Below, piece by piece: positions 48,928-59,197 of a stretch of DNA of 64,000 bases. Every line of letters starts with the position of its first letter. Within the stretch, counting starts at the first letter, position 1. The stretch is from CAYYFX01 sp964571855 (GTDB lineage Bacteria; ARS69), in the NCBI GenBank assembly GCA_964571855.1, contig CAZNDO010000001.1, positions 874,874 to 938,873 on the forward strand, given 5' to 3'. A program made the translations under genes and the position numbers. The notes beneath the pieces were generated by a model that saw only the letters and a program-made list of their open reading frames with translations, ran no database searches and had not been told where the DNA came from.

Positions 48928-51900
48928 CTACTTCAGCACGACGACCCGCTGCACTTCGGTAGTGCGCGCCGTGACCAGCCGGGCGAAGTACGTGCCCGAC
49001 GCCACCCGGCTCCCGTTCGCATCCTCGAGATCCCAGCGGACCTCGTGCCGCCCGGCCGGCATCACGCGGTCGAGCAGCGTGCGGACCCGGCGGCCCGTGA
49101 CGTCGAAGACCTCCAGCGTCGCCGCGCCCGCGTGTTCCGCCGGCAGGTCGAAGCGGAGGGCGGACGCGTTGCGCGCGGGATTCGGGAACGGCCGGGCGAA
49201 GGCGAACCGCACAGGCGCGGCCTCGGGCTCCTCCGCCGCCGTCACGGTCGTGACGTGCTGGAACGTCAGCGTGTAGGACCCCGTCTGGTCCAGGCCGGCG
49301 TCCTCCAGCTGGATGGTGTAGGTGCCCGGGGTCGTGATCGCGTAGTTCACGTTGTCGGCCGATGTGGCGATCACCGCATTGCCGCCGCCCGGCGGGTAGA
49401 TGCGCACCATCGTGTCCATCGCGCCGGCGGTCACCACCGCGGTGATCTTCGCCGTGTCGCCCGCCGCGGCGCTGAAGGTCCAGCCGTCGAGATCCGGGAG
49501 CGGCGTGATCTGCGCGAGCTTCACGTCGCCGCCGAGGATCGGGCCCCCGTCGGCGTCCGTGCCCGAGGTGTAGGGCCCGGCGGAGACGTTCATGAGGGAT
49601 GCGGTGTAGTTCCCCGCGTTGGTCATGAAGAAGTCCTGGACGACGACGGTGTAGGTGCCGGAGGCGGCGAGCTGGGCGTCGAGCCGGTCGCCGCTGAAGG
49701 TGCTGGTCTGCGCGGGTCCGCCGCCCGGGGGGTAGAGGTAGATCTCGGTGTTGAAGGAGGCGCCACTCGTGGCCAGCGCCGCGAAGACGACGCGCTGTCC
49801 GGCAGACCCGGTGAAGGTGAAGGCGTCGAAGTCCCCGGGCTGGTGCATCTGCCCGGTCTTGATCTCGGCGGAGGCGATGGCGCCGCCGTCCGTGTCCGCG
49901 CCGCTGGTGAGCGGCCCCGCGGTGACGTTCAGGAGCGAGAGGTTGTAGGAGCCGGTGTGGTCGAAGCCGGCGTCCTGGACGAGGACGACCCAGGTTCCGG
50001 TGGCGTTGAGCTGGAGGTCGGCGCGGTCCCCGCTGGTGGCCACGATGGCAGCGCCGCCGCCGGGTGGGTAGAGGTAGATCTGGGTGTCGGCAGAGCCGGC
50101 GGGGGTGAGGACGGTGCTGAAGAGGACGCGGTCCCCGTTCGTGGCGGAGAAGGACCACGCGTCCATGTCGGTGAGGGATCCGAAGGTGGCGCTCTTCACT
50201 TCCGCGGAGGCGATGGAGCCGCCGTTCGTGTCGGAGCCGGTGGTGTAGGGCCCGGCGGAGACGTTCATGAGGGATGCGGTGTAGTTCCCCGCGTTGGTCA
50301 TGAAGAAGTCCTGGACGACGACGGTGTAGGTGCCGGAGGCGGCGAGCTGGGCGTCGAGCCGGTCGCCGCTGAAGGTGCTGGTCTGCGCGGGTCCGCCGCC
50401 CGGGGGGTAGAGGTAGATCTCGGTGTTGAAGGAGGCGCCACTCGTGGCCAGCGCCGCGAAGACGACGCGCTGTCCGGCAGACCCGGTGAAGGTGAAGGCG
50501 TCGAAGTCCCCGGGCTGGTGCATCTGCCCGGTCTTGATCTCGGCGGAGGCGATGGCGCCGCCGTCCGTGTCCGCGCCGCTGGTGAGCGGCCCCGCGGTGA
50601 CGTTCAGGAGCGAGAGGTTGTAGGAGCCGGTGTGGTCGAAGCCGGCGTCCTGGACGAGGACGACCCAGGTTCCGGTGGCGTTGAGCTGGAGGTCGGCGCG
50701 GTCCCCGCTGGTGGCCACGATGGCAGCGCCGCCGCCGGGTGGGTAGAGGTAGATCTGGGTGTCGGCAGAGCCGGCGGGGGTGAGGACGGTGCTGAAGAGG
50801 ACGCGGTCCCCGTTCGTGGCGGAGAAGGACCACGCGTCCATGTCGGTGAGGGATCCGAAGGTGGCGCTCTTCACTTCCGCGGAGGCGATGGAGCCGCCGT
50901 TCGTGTCGGAGCCGGTGGTGTAGGGCCCGGCGGAGACGTTCATGAGGGATGCGGTGTAGTTCCCCGCGTTGGTCATGAAGAAGTCCTGGACGACGACGGT
51001 GTAGGTGCCGGAGGCGGCGAGCTGGGCGTCGAGCCGGTCGCCGCTGAAGGTGCTGGTCTGCGCGGGTCCGCCGCCCGGGGGGTAGAGGTAGATCTCGGTG
51101 TTGAAGGAGGCGCCACTCGTGGCCAGCGCCGCGAAGACGACGCGCTGTCCGGCAGACCCGGTGAAGGTGAAGGCGTCGAAGTCCCCGGGCTGGTGCATCT
51201 GCCCGGTCTTGATCTCGGCGGAGGCGATGGCGCCGCCGTCCGTGTCCGCGCCGCTGGTGAGCGGCCCCGCGGTGACGTTCAGGAGCGAGAGGTTGTAGGA
51301 GCCGGTGTGGTCGAAGCCGGCGTCCTGGACGAGGACGACCCAGGTTCCGGTGGCGTTGAGCTGGAGGTCGGCGCGGTCCCCGCTGGTGGCCACGATGGCA
51401 GCGCCGCCGCCGGGTGGGTAGAGGTAGATCTGGGTGTCGGCAGAGCCGGCGGGGGTGAGGACGGTGCTGAAGAGGACGCGGTCCCCGTTCGTGGCGGAGA
51501 AGGACCACGCGTCCATGTCGGTGAGGGATCCGAAGGTGGCGCTCTTCACTTCCGCGGAGGCGATGGAGCCGCCGTTCGTGTCGGAGCCGGTGGTGTAGGG
51601 CCCGGCGGAGACGTTCATGAGGGATGCGGTGTAGTTCCCCGCGTTGGTCATGAAGAAGTCCTGGACGACGACGGTGTAGGTGCCGGAGGCGGCGAGCTGG
51701 GCGTCGAGCCGGTCGCCGCTGAAGGTGCTGGTCTGCGCGGGTCCGCCGCCCGGGGGGTAGAGGTAGATCTCGGTGTTGAAGGAGGCGCCACTCGTGGCCA
51801 GCGCCGCGAAGACGACGCGCTGTCCGGCAGATCCGGTGAACGTGAAGGCGTCGAAGTCCCCGGGCTGCTGCATCTGCCCGGTCTTGATCTCGGCGGAGGC

Positions 51901-52311
51901 GATGGCGCCGCCGTCGGTGTCCGATCCGCTCGTCAGCGGCCCCGCGGTGACGTTCAGGAGCGAGAGGTTGTAGCCGCCGGCGTCGTTCAGTCCGGAGTCC
52001 TCGACGAAGATGGTGTAGGTGCCGGTGGAGAGGAGCTGGTAGTCCACCCGGTCGGCCGTGGTGTTCAGCACCTCCGTGAGCGCCGGGTTGCGGAGCCGGA
52101 TCCGCGTGTCCACGGCGCCGCTCGTGGTGACGGCGGCGATCAGGACGCGGTCTCCCGCGGTGCCCGTGAAGGTCCAGGACTCCTGGTACGTGGGGCTCGC
52201 GAGTGCTCCGCCAAGCACCTGGCCGGACGTGATCGGTCCCGCGGCGAGCGCGGCAGCGGGTGCGAGGATGAGGAGCGACAGCAGCGACGCCAGCGAAGCG
52301 GATCGGTTCAT
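48928..52311 (-). CDS. Giant secreted protein of tandem PPC-like repeats with sorting domain
   Basis: 1127 residues with a signal peptide (MNRSASLASLLSLLILAPAAALA). The body is a chain of ~112-residue beta domains alternating two types: A (AGPLTSGxDTDGGAIASAEIKTG ... FDAFTFTGSAGQRVVFAAL) and B (AGPYTTGSDTNGGSIASAEV ... MDAWSFSATNGDRVLFSTV). Both resemble pre-peptidase C-terminal domains, each with a YLYPPGGG strand. Three A+B pairs are identical. The last ~90 residues are the sorting domain (PFPNPARNASALRFDLP ... VVVLK). No catalytic domain is present, so a fibre, adhesin or surface layer component is likely. A sigma-54 promoter lies upstream. Confidence 0.8.
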   Translation of the reverse strand: MNRSASLASLLSLLILAPAAALAAGPITSGQVLGGALASPTYQESWTFTGTAGDRVLIAAVTTSGAVDTRIRLRNPALTEVLNTTADRVDYQLLSTGTYTIFVEDSGLNDAGGYNLSLLNVTAGPLTSGSDTDGGAIASAEIKTGQMQQPGDFDAFTFTGSAGQRVVFAALATSGASFNTEIYLYPPGGGPAQTSTFSGDRLDAQLAASGTYTVVVQDFFMTNAGNYTASLMNVSAGPYTTGSDTNGGSIASAEVKSATFGSLTDMDAWSFSATNGDRVLFSTVLTPAGSADTQIYLYPPGGGAAIVATSGDRADLQLNATGTWVVLVQDAGFDHTGSYNLSLLNVTAGPLTSGADTDGGAIASAEIKTGQMHQPGDFDAFTFTGSAGQRVVFAALATSGASFNTEIYLYPPGGGPAQTSTFSGDRLDAQLAASGTYTVVVQDFFMTNAGNYTASLMNVSAGPYTTGSDTNGGSIASAEVKSATFGSLTDMDAWSFSATNGDRVLFSTVLTPAGSADTQIYLYPPGGGAAIVATSGDRADLQLNATGTWVVLVQDAGFDHTGSYNLSLLNVTAGPLTSGADTDGGAIASAEIKTGQMHQPGDFDAFTFTGSAGQRVVFAALATSGASFNTEIYLYPPGGGPAQTSTFSGDRLDAQLAASGTYTVVVQDFFMTNAGNYTASLMNVSAGPYTTGSDTNGGSIASAEVKSATFGSLTDMDAWSFSATNGDRVLFSTVLTPAGSADTQIYLYPPGGGAAIVATSGDRADLQLNATGTWVVLVQDAGFDHTGSYNLSLLNVTAGPLTSGADTDGGAIASAEIKTGQMHQPGDFDAFTFTGSAGQRVVFAALATSGASFNTEIYLYPPGGGPAQTSTFSGDRLDAQLAASGTYTVVVQDFFMTNAGNYTASLMNVSAGPYTSGTDADGGPILGGDVKLAQITPLPDLDGWTFSAAAGDTAKITAVVTAGAMDTMVRIYPPGGGNAVIATSADNVNYAITTPGTYTIQLEDAGLDQTGSYTLTFQHVTTVTAAEEPEAAPVRFAFARPFPNPARNASALRFDLPAEHAGAATLEVFDVTGRRVRTLLDRVMPAGRHEVRWDLEDANGSRVASGTYFARLVTARTTEVQRVVVLK
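49569..51960. repeat. 675-bp tandem DNA repeat, about 3.5 copies
   Basis: Copies begin at 49569, 50244, 50919 and 51594. The first three appear base-for-base identical by eye; the fourth is partial, identical to about 51833 and then diverging gradually to ~51960. Each copy encodes exactly 225 residues (one A and one B domain), so copy-number change keeps the frame. Third-codon identity shows very recent amplification or gene conversion. Confidence 0.9.
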
Positions 52312-52368
52312 GGGGGCGAACTCCCTCGGAAGTCATGGCGGTGGCACCATCGATCGACGGCGCCAAAG

Positions 52369-52383
52369 GCAAGCCGCATGCCA
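52369..52383 (-). promoter_or_regulatory. Sigma-54 promoter of the giant repeat protein
   Basis: On the minus strand TGGCATG-CGGC-TTGC has the invariant GG and GC ten bases apart and a perfect TTGC. Predicted start near 52357, 46 bases before the ATG. Confidence 0.65.
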
Positions 52384-52503
52384 GTGGCGGGCAGCCGGCC
52401 ACCCATCGCGCAACACCTTGGGAAACAAGGGTTTGGCCCCGGAGCCGGGTCCCTCGAGCACCCGCCCTCTCGCCGGGGTGTCACGAACCAATACACACCG
52501 ATC

Positions 52504-52526
52504 TGTCCCGCCCCGGGACATGTCCG
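52504..52526. promoter_or_regulatory. Candidate enhancer site for the NtrC-type regulator (site 1)
   Basis: TGTCCCG-CCC-CGGGACA is a perfect 7-3-7 inverted repeat overlapping GGACATGTCC, a perfect ten-base palindrome. It lies ~120-155 bases upstream of the sigma-54 promoter at 52369 and ~55 bases before the histidine kinase start. It shares the 11-mer ACATGTCCCGG (minus strand) with the site at 57680. Confidence 0.45.
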
Positions 52527-52580
52527 TCGGGCCCGCGCATGGATTACGCTGGAGGCACCGCTCCGCCTCGAGGCCCCCGC

Positions 52581-55500
52581 GTGAACCGAAGCCCCGCGCT
52601 CGCCGTCCTTGCCGCCGCATCCGTGCTCCTCGCCGCCGCCCCCGCGCGGTCGGCCGGCGCCGTGGATGCCCCCGCGCCCTCGCAGCTCGTGCACGACGTG
52701 TGGACGATCGATGACGGCCTCCCGCAGAACAGCGTGCTCGCGGTCCGCCGCACGCGGGACGGCTACCTGTGGCTCGGCACCGAGGCCGGCCTGGTCCGGT
52801 TCGATGGCGCGCGGTTCGTCGTCCACGACACGCGCTCGACCCCGGAGCTCGGCGGCGACCTCGTGAACGTGCTGCACGAGGACCGCGACGGCGCGCTCTG
52901 GATCGGCACGATGGGGGGACTCGCGCGGCTGGCGGCCGGCCGCTTCCGTCACTTCACGGAGGCGGACGGCATCCCCTCCGGGATCGTGGCGGACATCGTG
53001 GAGGATCGCGACGGGCGCCTGTGGGTCTCCACCGTGGACGGGCTCTTCGTGCGCGGCGAAGGGGATGCCTTCCGTCCGTGGACACCGGCGAACGCGGAGC
53101 CGCTTCCCCCGGCGGCCGCCCTGGCCGTGGACGGACGCGGCCGGCTGTTCGCGGGCGCCGGCAACCTGCTCTTCGAGATCGACGGCGACGCGCGCATCGA
53201 GCACGGGTGGGTGGAGCACGTGGGAGCCGGCAACAGCGTGCACCACCTGCTCACCACGCTCTTCGCGGACCGCGCCGGCACGCTGTGGTTCGGAGGTCGC
53301 GACGTGCTCGGGCGGTTCGCGGACGGATTCGCCCCCATCGCCGGCGCGCCGGCCGCGTTGCAGGGCGCCACCGTGACTCTCCTCCGCGAGGATCGCGACG
53401 GGGCGCTCTGGGCGGGAACGCACGACGGTCTCTTCCGCATCGACGGCGACCGCATCGACCGTGTGCTCCCGGCCGGGCTGGACGCCGGCGCGGATATCGA
53501 CGCGCTGGCTTGCGACCCGGACGGCTCCCTCTGGATCGGAACGACGGGCCAGGGCCTGCACCGCCTGCGCCCCGGGATCTTCCGGGCCTACGGGACCCCC
53601 GAGGGGCTGCCGCATGACCACGTCGCGGTCGTTCGCGAGGGGCGCGACGGGCGGCTGCGACTGGGCGGCCCGGCGGGGTTGGCCGTGCTGGACCCCGCCA
53701 CCGGGGCGATCGAGGCGGAGCGCGCGCTGGACGGGAGCACCGTCCTCGCGCTGCACGAGGATGCGCGCGGCGCCTGGTGGGCAGGCACGCCGGAGGGGCT
53801 GATCCGACTCGAAGCCGGCAAGGTCGATCGCTTCGATCTCGAGGACGGGCTGCCCGGACTCGTGGTGCTCTCCATCGGCGAGGACCGCGAAGGACGCCTC
53901 TGGATCGGCACGACGGGCGGCGTCGCGCACGCGTCGTCGACGCCGCGCCCGCGCTTCGAGGGCGTGTCCGCCATCGGCGCGAACTCGTTCGTGTTCTGGA
54001 TCCACGCCGCGCGGGACGGTCGCCTGTGGTTCGCCGCGCGGGACGAAGGGCTGTGGAGTTTCGACGGAAGCGCGTGGCGGCACGCCGAGGGCATCCCGTC
54101 GTCGCTGGTCCTCTCGATCCGCGAGGACGAGGACGGCACGCTCTGGCTCGCCACGATCGACGCGGGAGTCGTGCGCTTCCGACCCGGTGCCGCGACGGCG
54201 GACGGTGCGGCCACATCGGTCGGCGCCGGCCAGGGACTGCCGTCGAACCAGATCTACGCGAGCCTGGACGACGGGCGCGGCTTCGTCTGGATGTCGTCGA
54301 ACCTGGGGATCCACCGAGTGCGGCGCGACGCCCTGGTGGCCGCGGCCGACGGCGCCGCCGTGCCCCTCTCGTGCGGAACCTTCGGTCCGCACGACGGCAT
54401 GCGCTCCCGCGAGTGCAACGGCGGCACGCAGCCGTGCGCGTGGCGCGCCGCGGACGGGCGCCTCTGGTTCGCCACGACCGGCGGCGCGGTCGTCGTGGAT
54501 CCCGCGCAGGTCCCGGCGAAGGAACCGTCGCGCGCGCGCCTGGAGACGGTGACGTTCGACGACTCCGTGCGCTGGGAATACGTCGGCGGCGGCGAAGCGG
54601 CGCCCGGCGCGGCTCTCCGCCTGCCGCCGGGCCGACGGGACCTGGTGTTCCGCTACACCGCGCTCGGCGGCGACGCCCCCGAGGCGGCCGCGTTCCGCTA
54701 CCGGCTCGAGGGGTTCGACGCCGACTGGGTGGACGCGAAGACCGCGCGAGCGGCGCACTACACGCGCGTTCCACCGGGGCGCTACACCTTCCAAGTCCAG
54801 GCCGACGGCGGCGAGGCCGCGAGTCTCCCGCTCGCCCTCGCGCCGCGCTTCCCGGAGACCGGCGCCTTCCGCGCCCTGCTCGCGGCGGCGCTGCTGGGCG
54901 CGGCCGGCCTCGGCTATCGCGCTCGCGTGGGATCGCTGCGCGGCCGGCAGCGCGCGCTCGAGGAGACGGTGGCCGCGCGGACCCGGGACCTCGCGGAGAG
55001 CAATCGCACGCTGGAGCGGCGCGTGGCGGAGGGGATCGACGCGCTGCGCGAGTCCGAGCGCATGGCCGCCTACGGGCAGATGGTGGCGGGCGTGGCGCAC
55101 GAGGTGCGTCAGCCGGTCTTCGCGCTGCGCGCCGCGTCCTTCGTCTTGGCCGACAAGCTGCGCGAGCGCGAGGAGCTGGCGCCGCAGCTTCGCCTGCTGG
55201 ACCGGGAGACGCAACGCATCGCGGCGCTGATGGAGGACCTGCTGGAATTCGCGCGGCCCGCGGGACTCCTGCGGGCGCCGGCGGACGTGGCCGCGCTCCT
55301 CCAGGAGGCGCGCACGGTCTTCGAGGACGAGGTATCCGCCACCGGCGGCGCGAACGTCCCGGTGCACGTGTCGGCCTACGGCGCGGGGGAGGCGGCCGTG
55401 GACCGGCAGCGGCTCGTGCAGGTGCTGGTGAACCTCATGGGCAACGCCGCGAAGCACGCCGCGGGCATCACCGCGATCCGGCTGTCCGCGCGCGGCGCGG

Positions 55501-55712
55501 ACGATGCCGTGGGCATCGAGGTGCACAACGACGGTTCGCCGATCCCGCCGGACGCGCTGCCGCGCATCTTCGATCCGTTCTTCACGACGGGGAAGGGGAG
55601 CGGGCTCGGCCTCGCCCTCGTGAAGCGCACGGTGGAGCAGCACGGCGGATCGATCGCGGCCGCATCGGACGAGCGTGGCACGGTGTTCCGCATCCGCCTC
55701 CCGCGCGGCTGA
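52581..55712 (+). CDS. Sensor histidine kinase with extracytoplasmic two-component-regulator propeller
   Basis: 1043 residues; the GTG at 52581 begins a signal peptide (an ATG at 52539 is an alternative). Residues ~38-660 are Reg_prop blades (DGYLWLGTEAGLVRFDG, DGALWIGTMGGLARL, EGRLWIGTTGGVAHA), giving twin propellers. A Y_Y_Y domain (~690-755: FRYRLEGFDADWVDA) and one membrane helix (~762-782) follow. The kinase core has the phospho-acceptor His840 (GVAHEVRQP), the N-box (VNLMGNAAKHA) and the G-boxes (DPFFTTGKGSGLGLALV). This architecture usually senses polymers or surface cues. The likely partner is the NtrC-type regulator at 57701. Confidence 0.88.
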   Translation: MNRSPALAVLAAASVLLAAAPARSAGAVDAPAPSQLVHDVWTIDDGLPQNSVLAVRRTRDGYLWLGTEAGLVRFDGARFVVHDTRSTPELGGDLVNVLHEDRDGALWIGTMGGLARLAAGRFRHFTEADGIPSGIVADIVEDRDGRLWVSTVDGLFVRGEGDAFRPWTPANAEPLPPAAALAVDGRGRLFAGAGNLLFEIDGDARIEHGWVEHVGAGNSVHHLLTTLFADRAGTLWFGGRDVLGRFADGFAPIAGAPAALQGATVTLLREDRDGALWAGTHDGLFRIDGDRIDRVLPAGLDAGADIDALACDPDGSLWIGTTGQGLHRLRPGIFRAYGTPEGLPHDHVAVVREGRDGRLRLGGPAGLAVLDPATGAIEAERALDGSTVLALHEDARGAWWAGTPEGLIRLEAGKVDRFDLEDGLPGLVVLSIGEDREGRLWIGTTGGVAHASSTPRPRFEGVSAIGANSFVFWIHAARDGRLWFAARDEGLWSFDGSAWRHAEGIPSSLVLSIREDEDGTLWLATIDAGVVRFRPGAATADGAATSVGAGQGLPSNQIYASLDDGRGFVWMSSNLGIHRVRRDALVAAADGAAVPLSCGTFGPHDGMRSRECNGGTQPCAWRAADGRLWFATTGGAVVVDPAQVPAKEPSRARLETVTFDDSVRWEYVGGGEAAPGAALRLPPGRRDLVFRYTALGGDAPEAAAFRYRLEGFDADWVDAKTARAAHYTRVPPGRYTFQVQADGGEAASLPLALAPRFPETGAFRALLAAALLGAAGLGYRARVGSLRGRQRALEETVAARTRDLAESNRTLERRVAEGIDALRESERMAAYGQMVAGVAHEVRQPVFALRAASFVLADKLREREELAPQLRLLDRETQRIAALMEDLLEFARPAGLLRAPADVAALLQEARTVFEDEVSATGGANVPVHVSAYGAGEAAVDRQRLVQVLVNLMGNAAKHAAGITAIRLSARGADDAVGIEVHNDGSPIPPDALPRIFDPFFTTGKGSGLGLALVKRTVEQHGGSIAAASDERGTVFRIRLPRG

Positions 55713-55714
55713 CG

Positions 55715-56914
55715 TCACTTCACCAGGGCGACTTTGCGCACGACGAGCCCCGTGGGCGTGCGGCCCGCGACGAAGTAGACGCCCTGCGCCAGGGTGCGCG
55801 CGTCGATGCTCCAGCGCGAGTGGCCTGCGACGAGAGCCCCGTCGTGGATGGAAAGGACCTTCCGGCCGGAGACGTCGAACATCTCGACCTGCGCGAATCC
55901 CCCGGCCGGGGTCGCGAGGTCGATGAACGCGAGGTCCCTGACGGGATTCGGACTGACGAGGAGCGAGAGGCGGTGTCCGCCGGGCCGGGCCGCATCGCTC
56001 GACGTGGCACCGGCCCGGGTCACGTGCAGGATCCGGTCGAACGTTCCCCCCTGCGAGAAGTAGAGGTCCCCGGCCGAGTCGAAGGCCACGGAGTACGCGT
56101 TGGCTCCCGGCCCGCTCAGGATGAGGGTCTCGGACTTCGTGACCGGGTCGATGGCGACCAGCGCGTCCCCGCGCGCCACGAGGACTCCCTCGAAGTCGGA
56201 TCCCGCGGGCCCGACCGCCAGGACCGCGCCCGTCGAGAACGCCGGGTCCACGACGGAGCCCGAGAGGTCGTACTCCTGGATGGTGCCGGCGGAGGAGATG
56301 AAGATCCGGGCTCCGTCGATGGCGATGGCCGGAAACGCCGGAAGGACCGGACCGAACGGACTGAGCGTCGTCCCGTCCCAGACGCAGATCGTGTTCGCCG
56401 AACCGTTCGCGATGTAGAAGTTGCCGAGTGCGTCCTCGGCGAAGCTCGCCACGTTGTCGATGAGGCCGCCGGACGCGATGGTGGCGCCGCCTCCGCATCC
56501 CGCCGGAACTGCCACGATCCTCCCCGTGGTCGTGCCGAACTCCCAGCCGCCGACGAGCAGCGTCCCGGGCGCGGCGAACAGCCCGTTCCGGTCCACGTAG
56601 ACCGCGTCCGGATCCGCCACGTTCGCGCACGGGGTGACCGAGGAATCCCCGGCGTCGACCCGGAAGACCGGAGCGACGACATCCGGGAGTCCCGGAATGT
56701 TGAAGTTGCCCACGAAGAGGTTGTCGAACGCGTCGAAGGAGATCCCCGCCGGGTCGGTGGGGAAGGTGGCGTAGACCGAGACGCTCCCGCCCGTGTGCAC
56801 GGTGGGGAGCTGCGCCTCGGCGCGCGGGGCGCCGAGCGCGGTGGCGAGGAGGACGGCCTTGGCGAAGCGGAGGGCAACGGGTCGGAGCGCGGACGCGCCG
56901 GGCGTGAAGTGCAT
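55715..56914 (-). CDS. Secreted NHL/SMP-30-like propeller protein with sorting domain
   Basis: 399 residues. The ATG at 56914 gives a signal peptide (FAKAVLLATALGAPRAEA near 17-34). About 35-310 shows propeller-like repeats: GISFDAFDNLFVGNF, FAEDALGNFYIANGS, SVAFDSAGDLYFSQGG. The sorting domain ends it (VSPNPVRDLAFIDLATP ... VALVK), with NPV replacing NPF. The stop lies two bases from the histidine kinase stop (convergent). A sigma-54 promoter precedes it, placing it in the same putative regulon. No catalytic residues recognised. Confidence 0.75.
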   Translation of the reverse strand: MHFTPGASALRPVALRFAKAVLLATALGAPRAEAQLPTVHTGGSVSVYATFPTDPAGISFDAFDNLFVGNFNIPGLPDVVAPVFRVDAGDSSVTPCANVADPDAVYVDRNGLFAAPGTLLVGGWEFGTTTGRIVAVPAGCGGGATIASGGLIDNVASFAEDALGNFYIANGSANTICVWDGTTLSPFGPVLPAFPAIAIDGARIFISSAGTIQEYDLSGSVVDPAFSTGAVLAVGPAGSDFEGVLVARGDALVAIDPVTKSETLILSGPGANAYSVAFDSAGDLYFSQGGTFDRILHVTRAGATSSDAARPGGHRLSLLVSPNPVRDLAFIDLATPAGGFAQVEMFDVSGRKVLSIHDGALVAGHSRWSIDARTLAQGVYFVAGRTPTGLVVRKVALVK

Positions 56915-56976
56915 GGGGTGATCTCCCTGGACCAGGTGGGACAGCGGGGCCAGCGAATCGTTCATCGACCTGGACT

Positions 56977-56991
56977 GCAACGGGCGCGCCA
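56977..56991 (-). promoter_or_regulatory. Sigma-54 promoter of the NHL-like protein
   Basis: On the minus strand TGGCGCG-CCCG-TTGC, with GG and GC ten bases apart. Predicted start near 56965, 51 bases before the ATG at 56914. Confidence 0.55.
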
Positions 56992-57549
56992 TCACGGCGC
57001 GTGGCCCGAGCTGTTGCGGAACGGAGAATCGGAGGACCGGGGTGTGAGGCGGGCGAGCGCGTCCCGGGCCGCCCAGCGGACCATCGCGGAGGGGTCGTCC
57101 AGCAACGCGGCGAGCGCCGCCACGCCGCGCGCGGCGGCCGGCGCACCGATGCGCGCCAGCGCGTCCGCGGCCAGGACACGCGCGGATTCCTCCGGCCGGC
57201 GCAACGCCGCCAGCAGCGAGGGCACGGCCGGGTCGCCGAGTTGCGCCAGGAGGTCGGCCGTCTCCTGCGCCACGCTGCGCCAACTTGCGCCGCCGCCGCC
57301 GCCGGCCGGCGCCTCGAAACCCTCGGCGCTGGCGAGGAACGGGACGAGGAGCGGGATGAGGCACTCCTCCTCGCGCGCGAGGCGGGCCAGGAGGCCCACG
57401 GCGGCGGCGCGGACGCGCGCGTCGTGGAGCGTGGCGCAGTGATCCAGGTGCCGGTACCACGCGTCGCGGTCCTCCGCGGAGCTGGCGGGGTCGGCGAAGG
57501 CGGCGGCGGTCCGCAGGGCGGCGGCGAGGAGGTCCGGCGGCGTGCTCAT
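56992..57549 (-). CDS. HEAT-repeat protein
   Basis: 185 residues of alpha-helical repeats: VRAAAVGLLARLAREEE (~44-60), ETADLLAQLGDPAVPSLLAALRR (~98-120), ARVLAADALARIGAPAAARGV (~124-144) and VRWAARDALARL (~157-168). This is the HEAT/PBS-lyase-like pattern of protein-protein interaction. No Shine-Dalgarno is seen, and a sigma-54 promoter ends so close to the ATG that the message may be leaderless. It lies between the NtrC-type regulator and the NHL-like gene, all on the minus strand. Confidence 0.7.
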   Translation of the reverse strand: MSTPPDLLAAALRTAAAFADPASSAEDRDAWYRHLDHCATLHDARVRAAAVGLLARLAREEECLIPLLVPFLASAEGFEAPAGGGGGASWRSVAQETADLLAQLGDPAVPSLLAALRRPEESARVLAADALARIGAPAAARGVAALAALLDDPSAMVRWAARDALARLTPRSSDSPFRNSSGHAP

Positions 57550-57562
57550 GCGGCGGAACGAA

Positions 57563-57577
57563 GCAGGGGGCGTGCCA
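57563..57577 (-). promoter_or_regulatory. Sigma-54 promoter of the HEAT-repeat gene
   Basis: On the minus strand TGGCACG-CCCC-CTGC, nearly the full consensus, GG and GC ten bases apart. Predicted start near 57551, two bases before the ATG. Confidence 0.65.
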
Positions 57578-57679
57578 GCGGGCGGGCGTCGTGCGGGCCG
57601 TCGTGCGGGCCGCGCGGGGCGTCCCGGCGACCCTCTCCGCCGGCCGTGTCGCGTTCGGGAACAACGCGGCCGTTCCATG

Positions 57680-57695
57680 CCGGGACATGTTCCGG
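57680..57695. promoter_or_regulatory. Candidate enhancer site for the NtrC-type regulator (site 2)
   Basis: CCGGGACATGTTCCGG is a near-perfect 16-base palindrome, 103-132 bases upstream of the sigma-54 promoter at 57563 and just past the regulator gene's stop. Shares ACATGTCCCGG with site 1 at 52504. Confidence 0.45.
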
Positions 57696-57700
57696 GACGA

Positions 57701-59131
<1,431 letters not shown>

Positions 59132-59197
59132 GCGGGCTACTCCGGTGCAGGGCGGCGAATTCTAGCATCGCGACTCGACCCGCGGGAGGGACGTGCG

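Noticed and set aside
49569..51960. Periodic repeat considered as a CRISPR array
   Set aside because: The period is 675 bases with no spacers, and the repeat is in-frame coding sequence.
49045..52584. A 1179-codon plus-strand open frame opposite the repeat protein
   Set aside because: It is a G+C-driven shadow: composition is low-complexity Gly/Val/Glu, it has no domain, and the minus-strand frame has a signal peptide, repeats and sorting domain.
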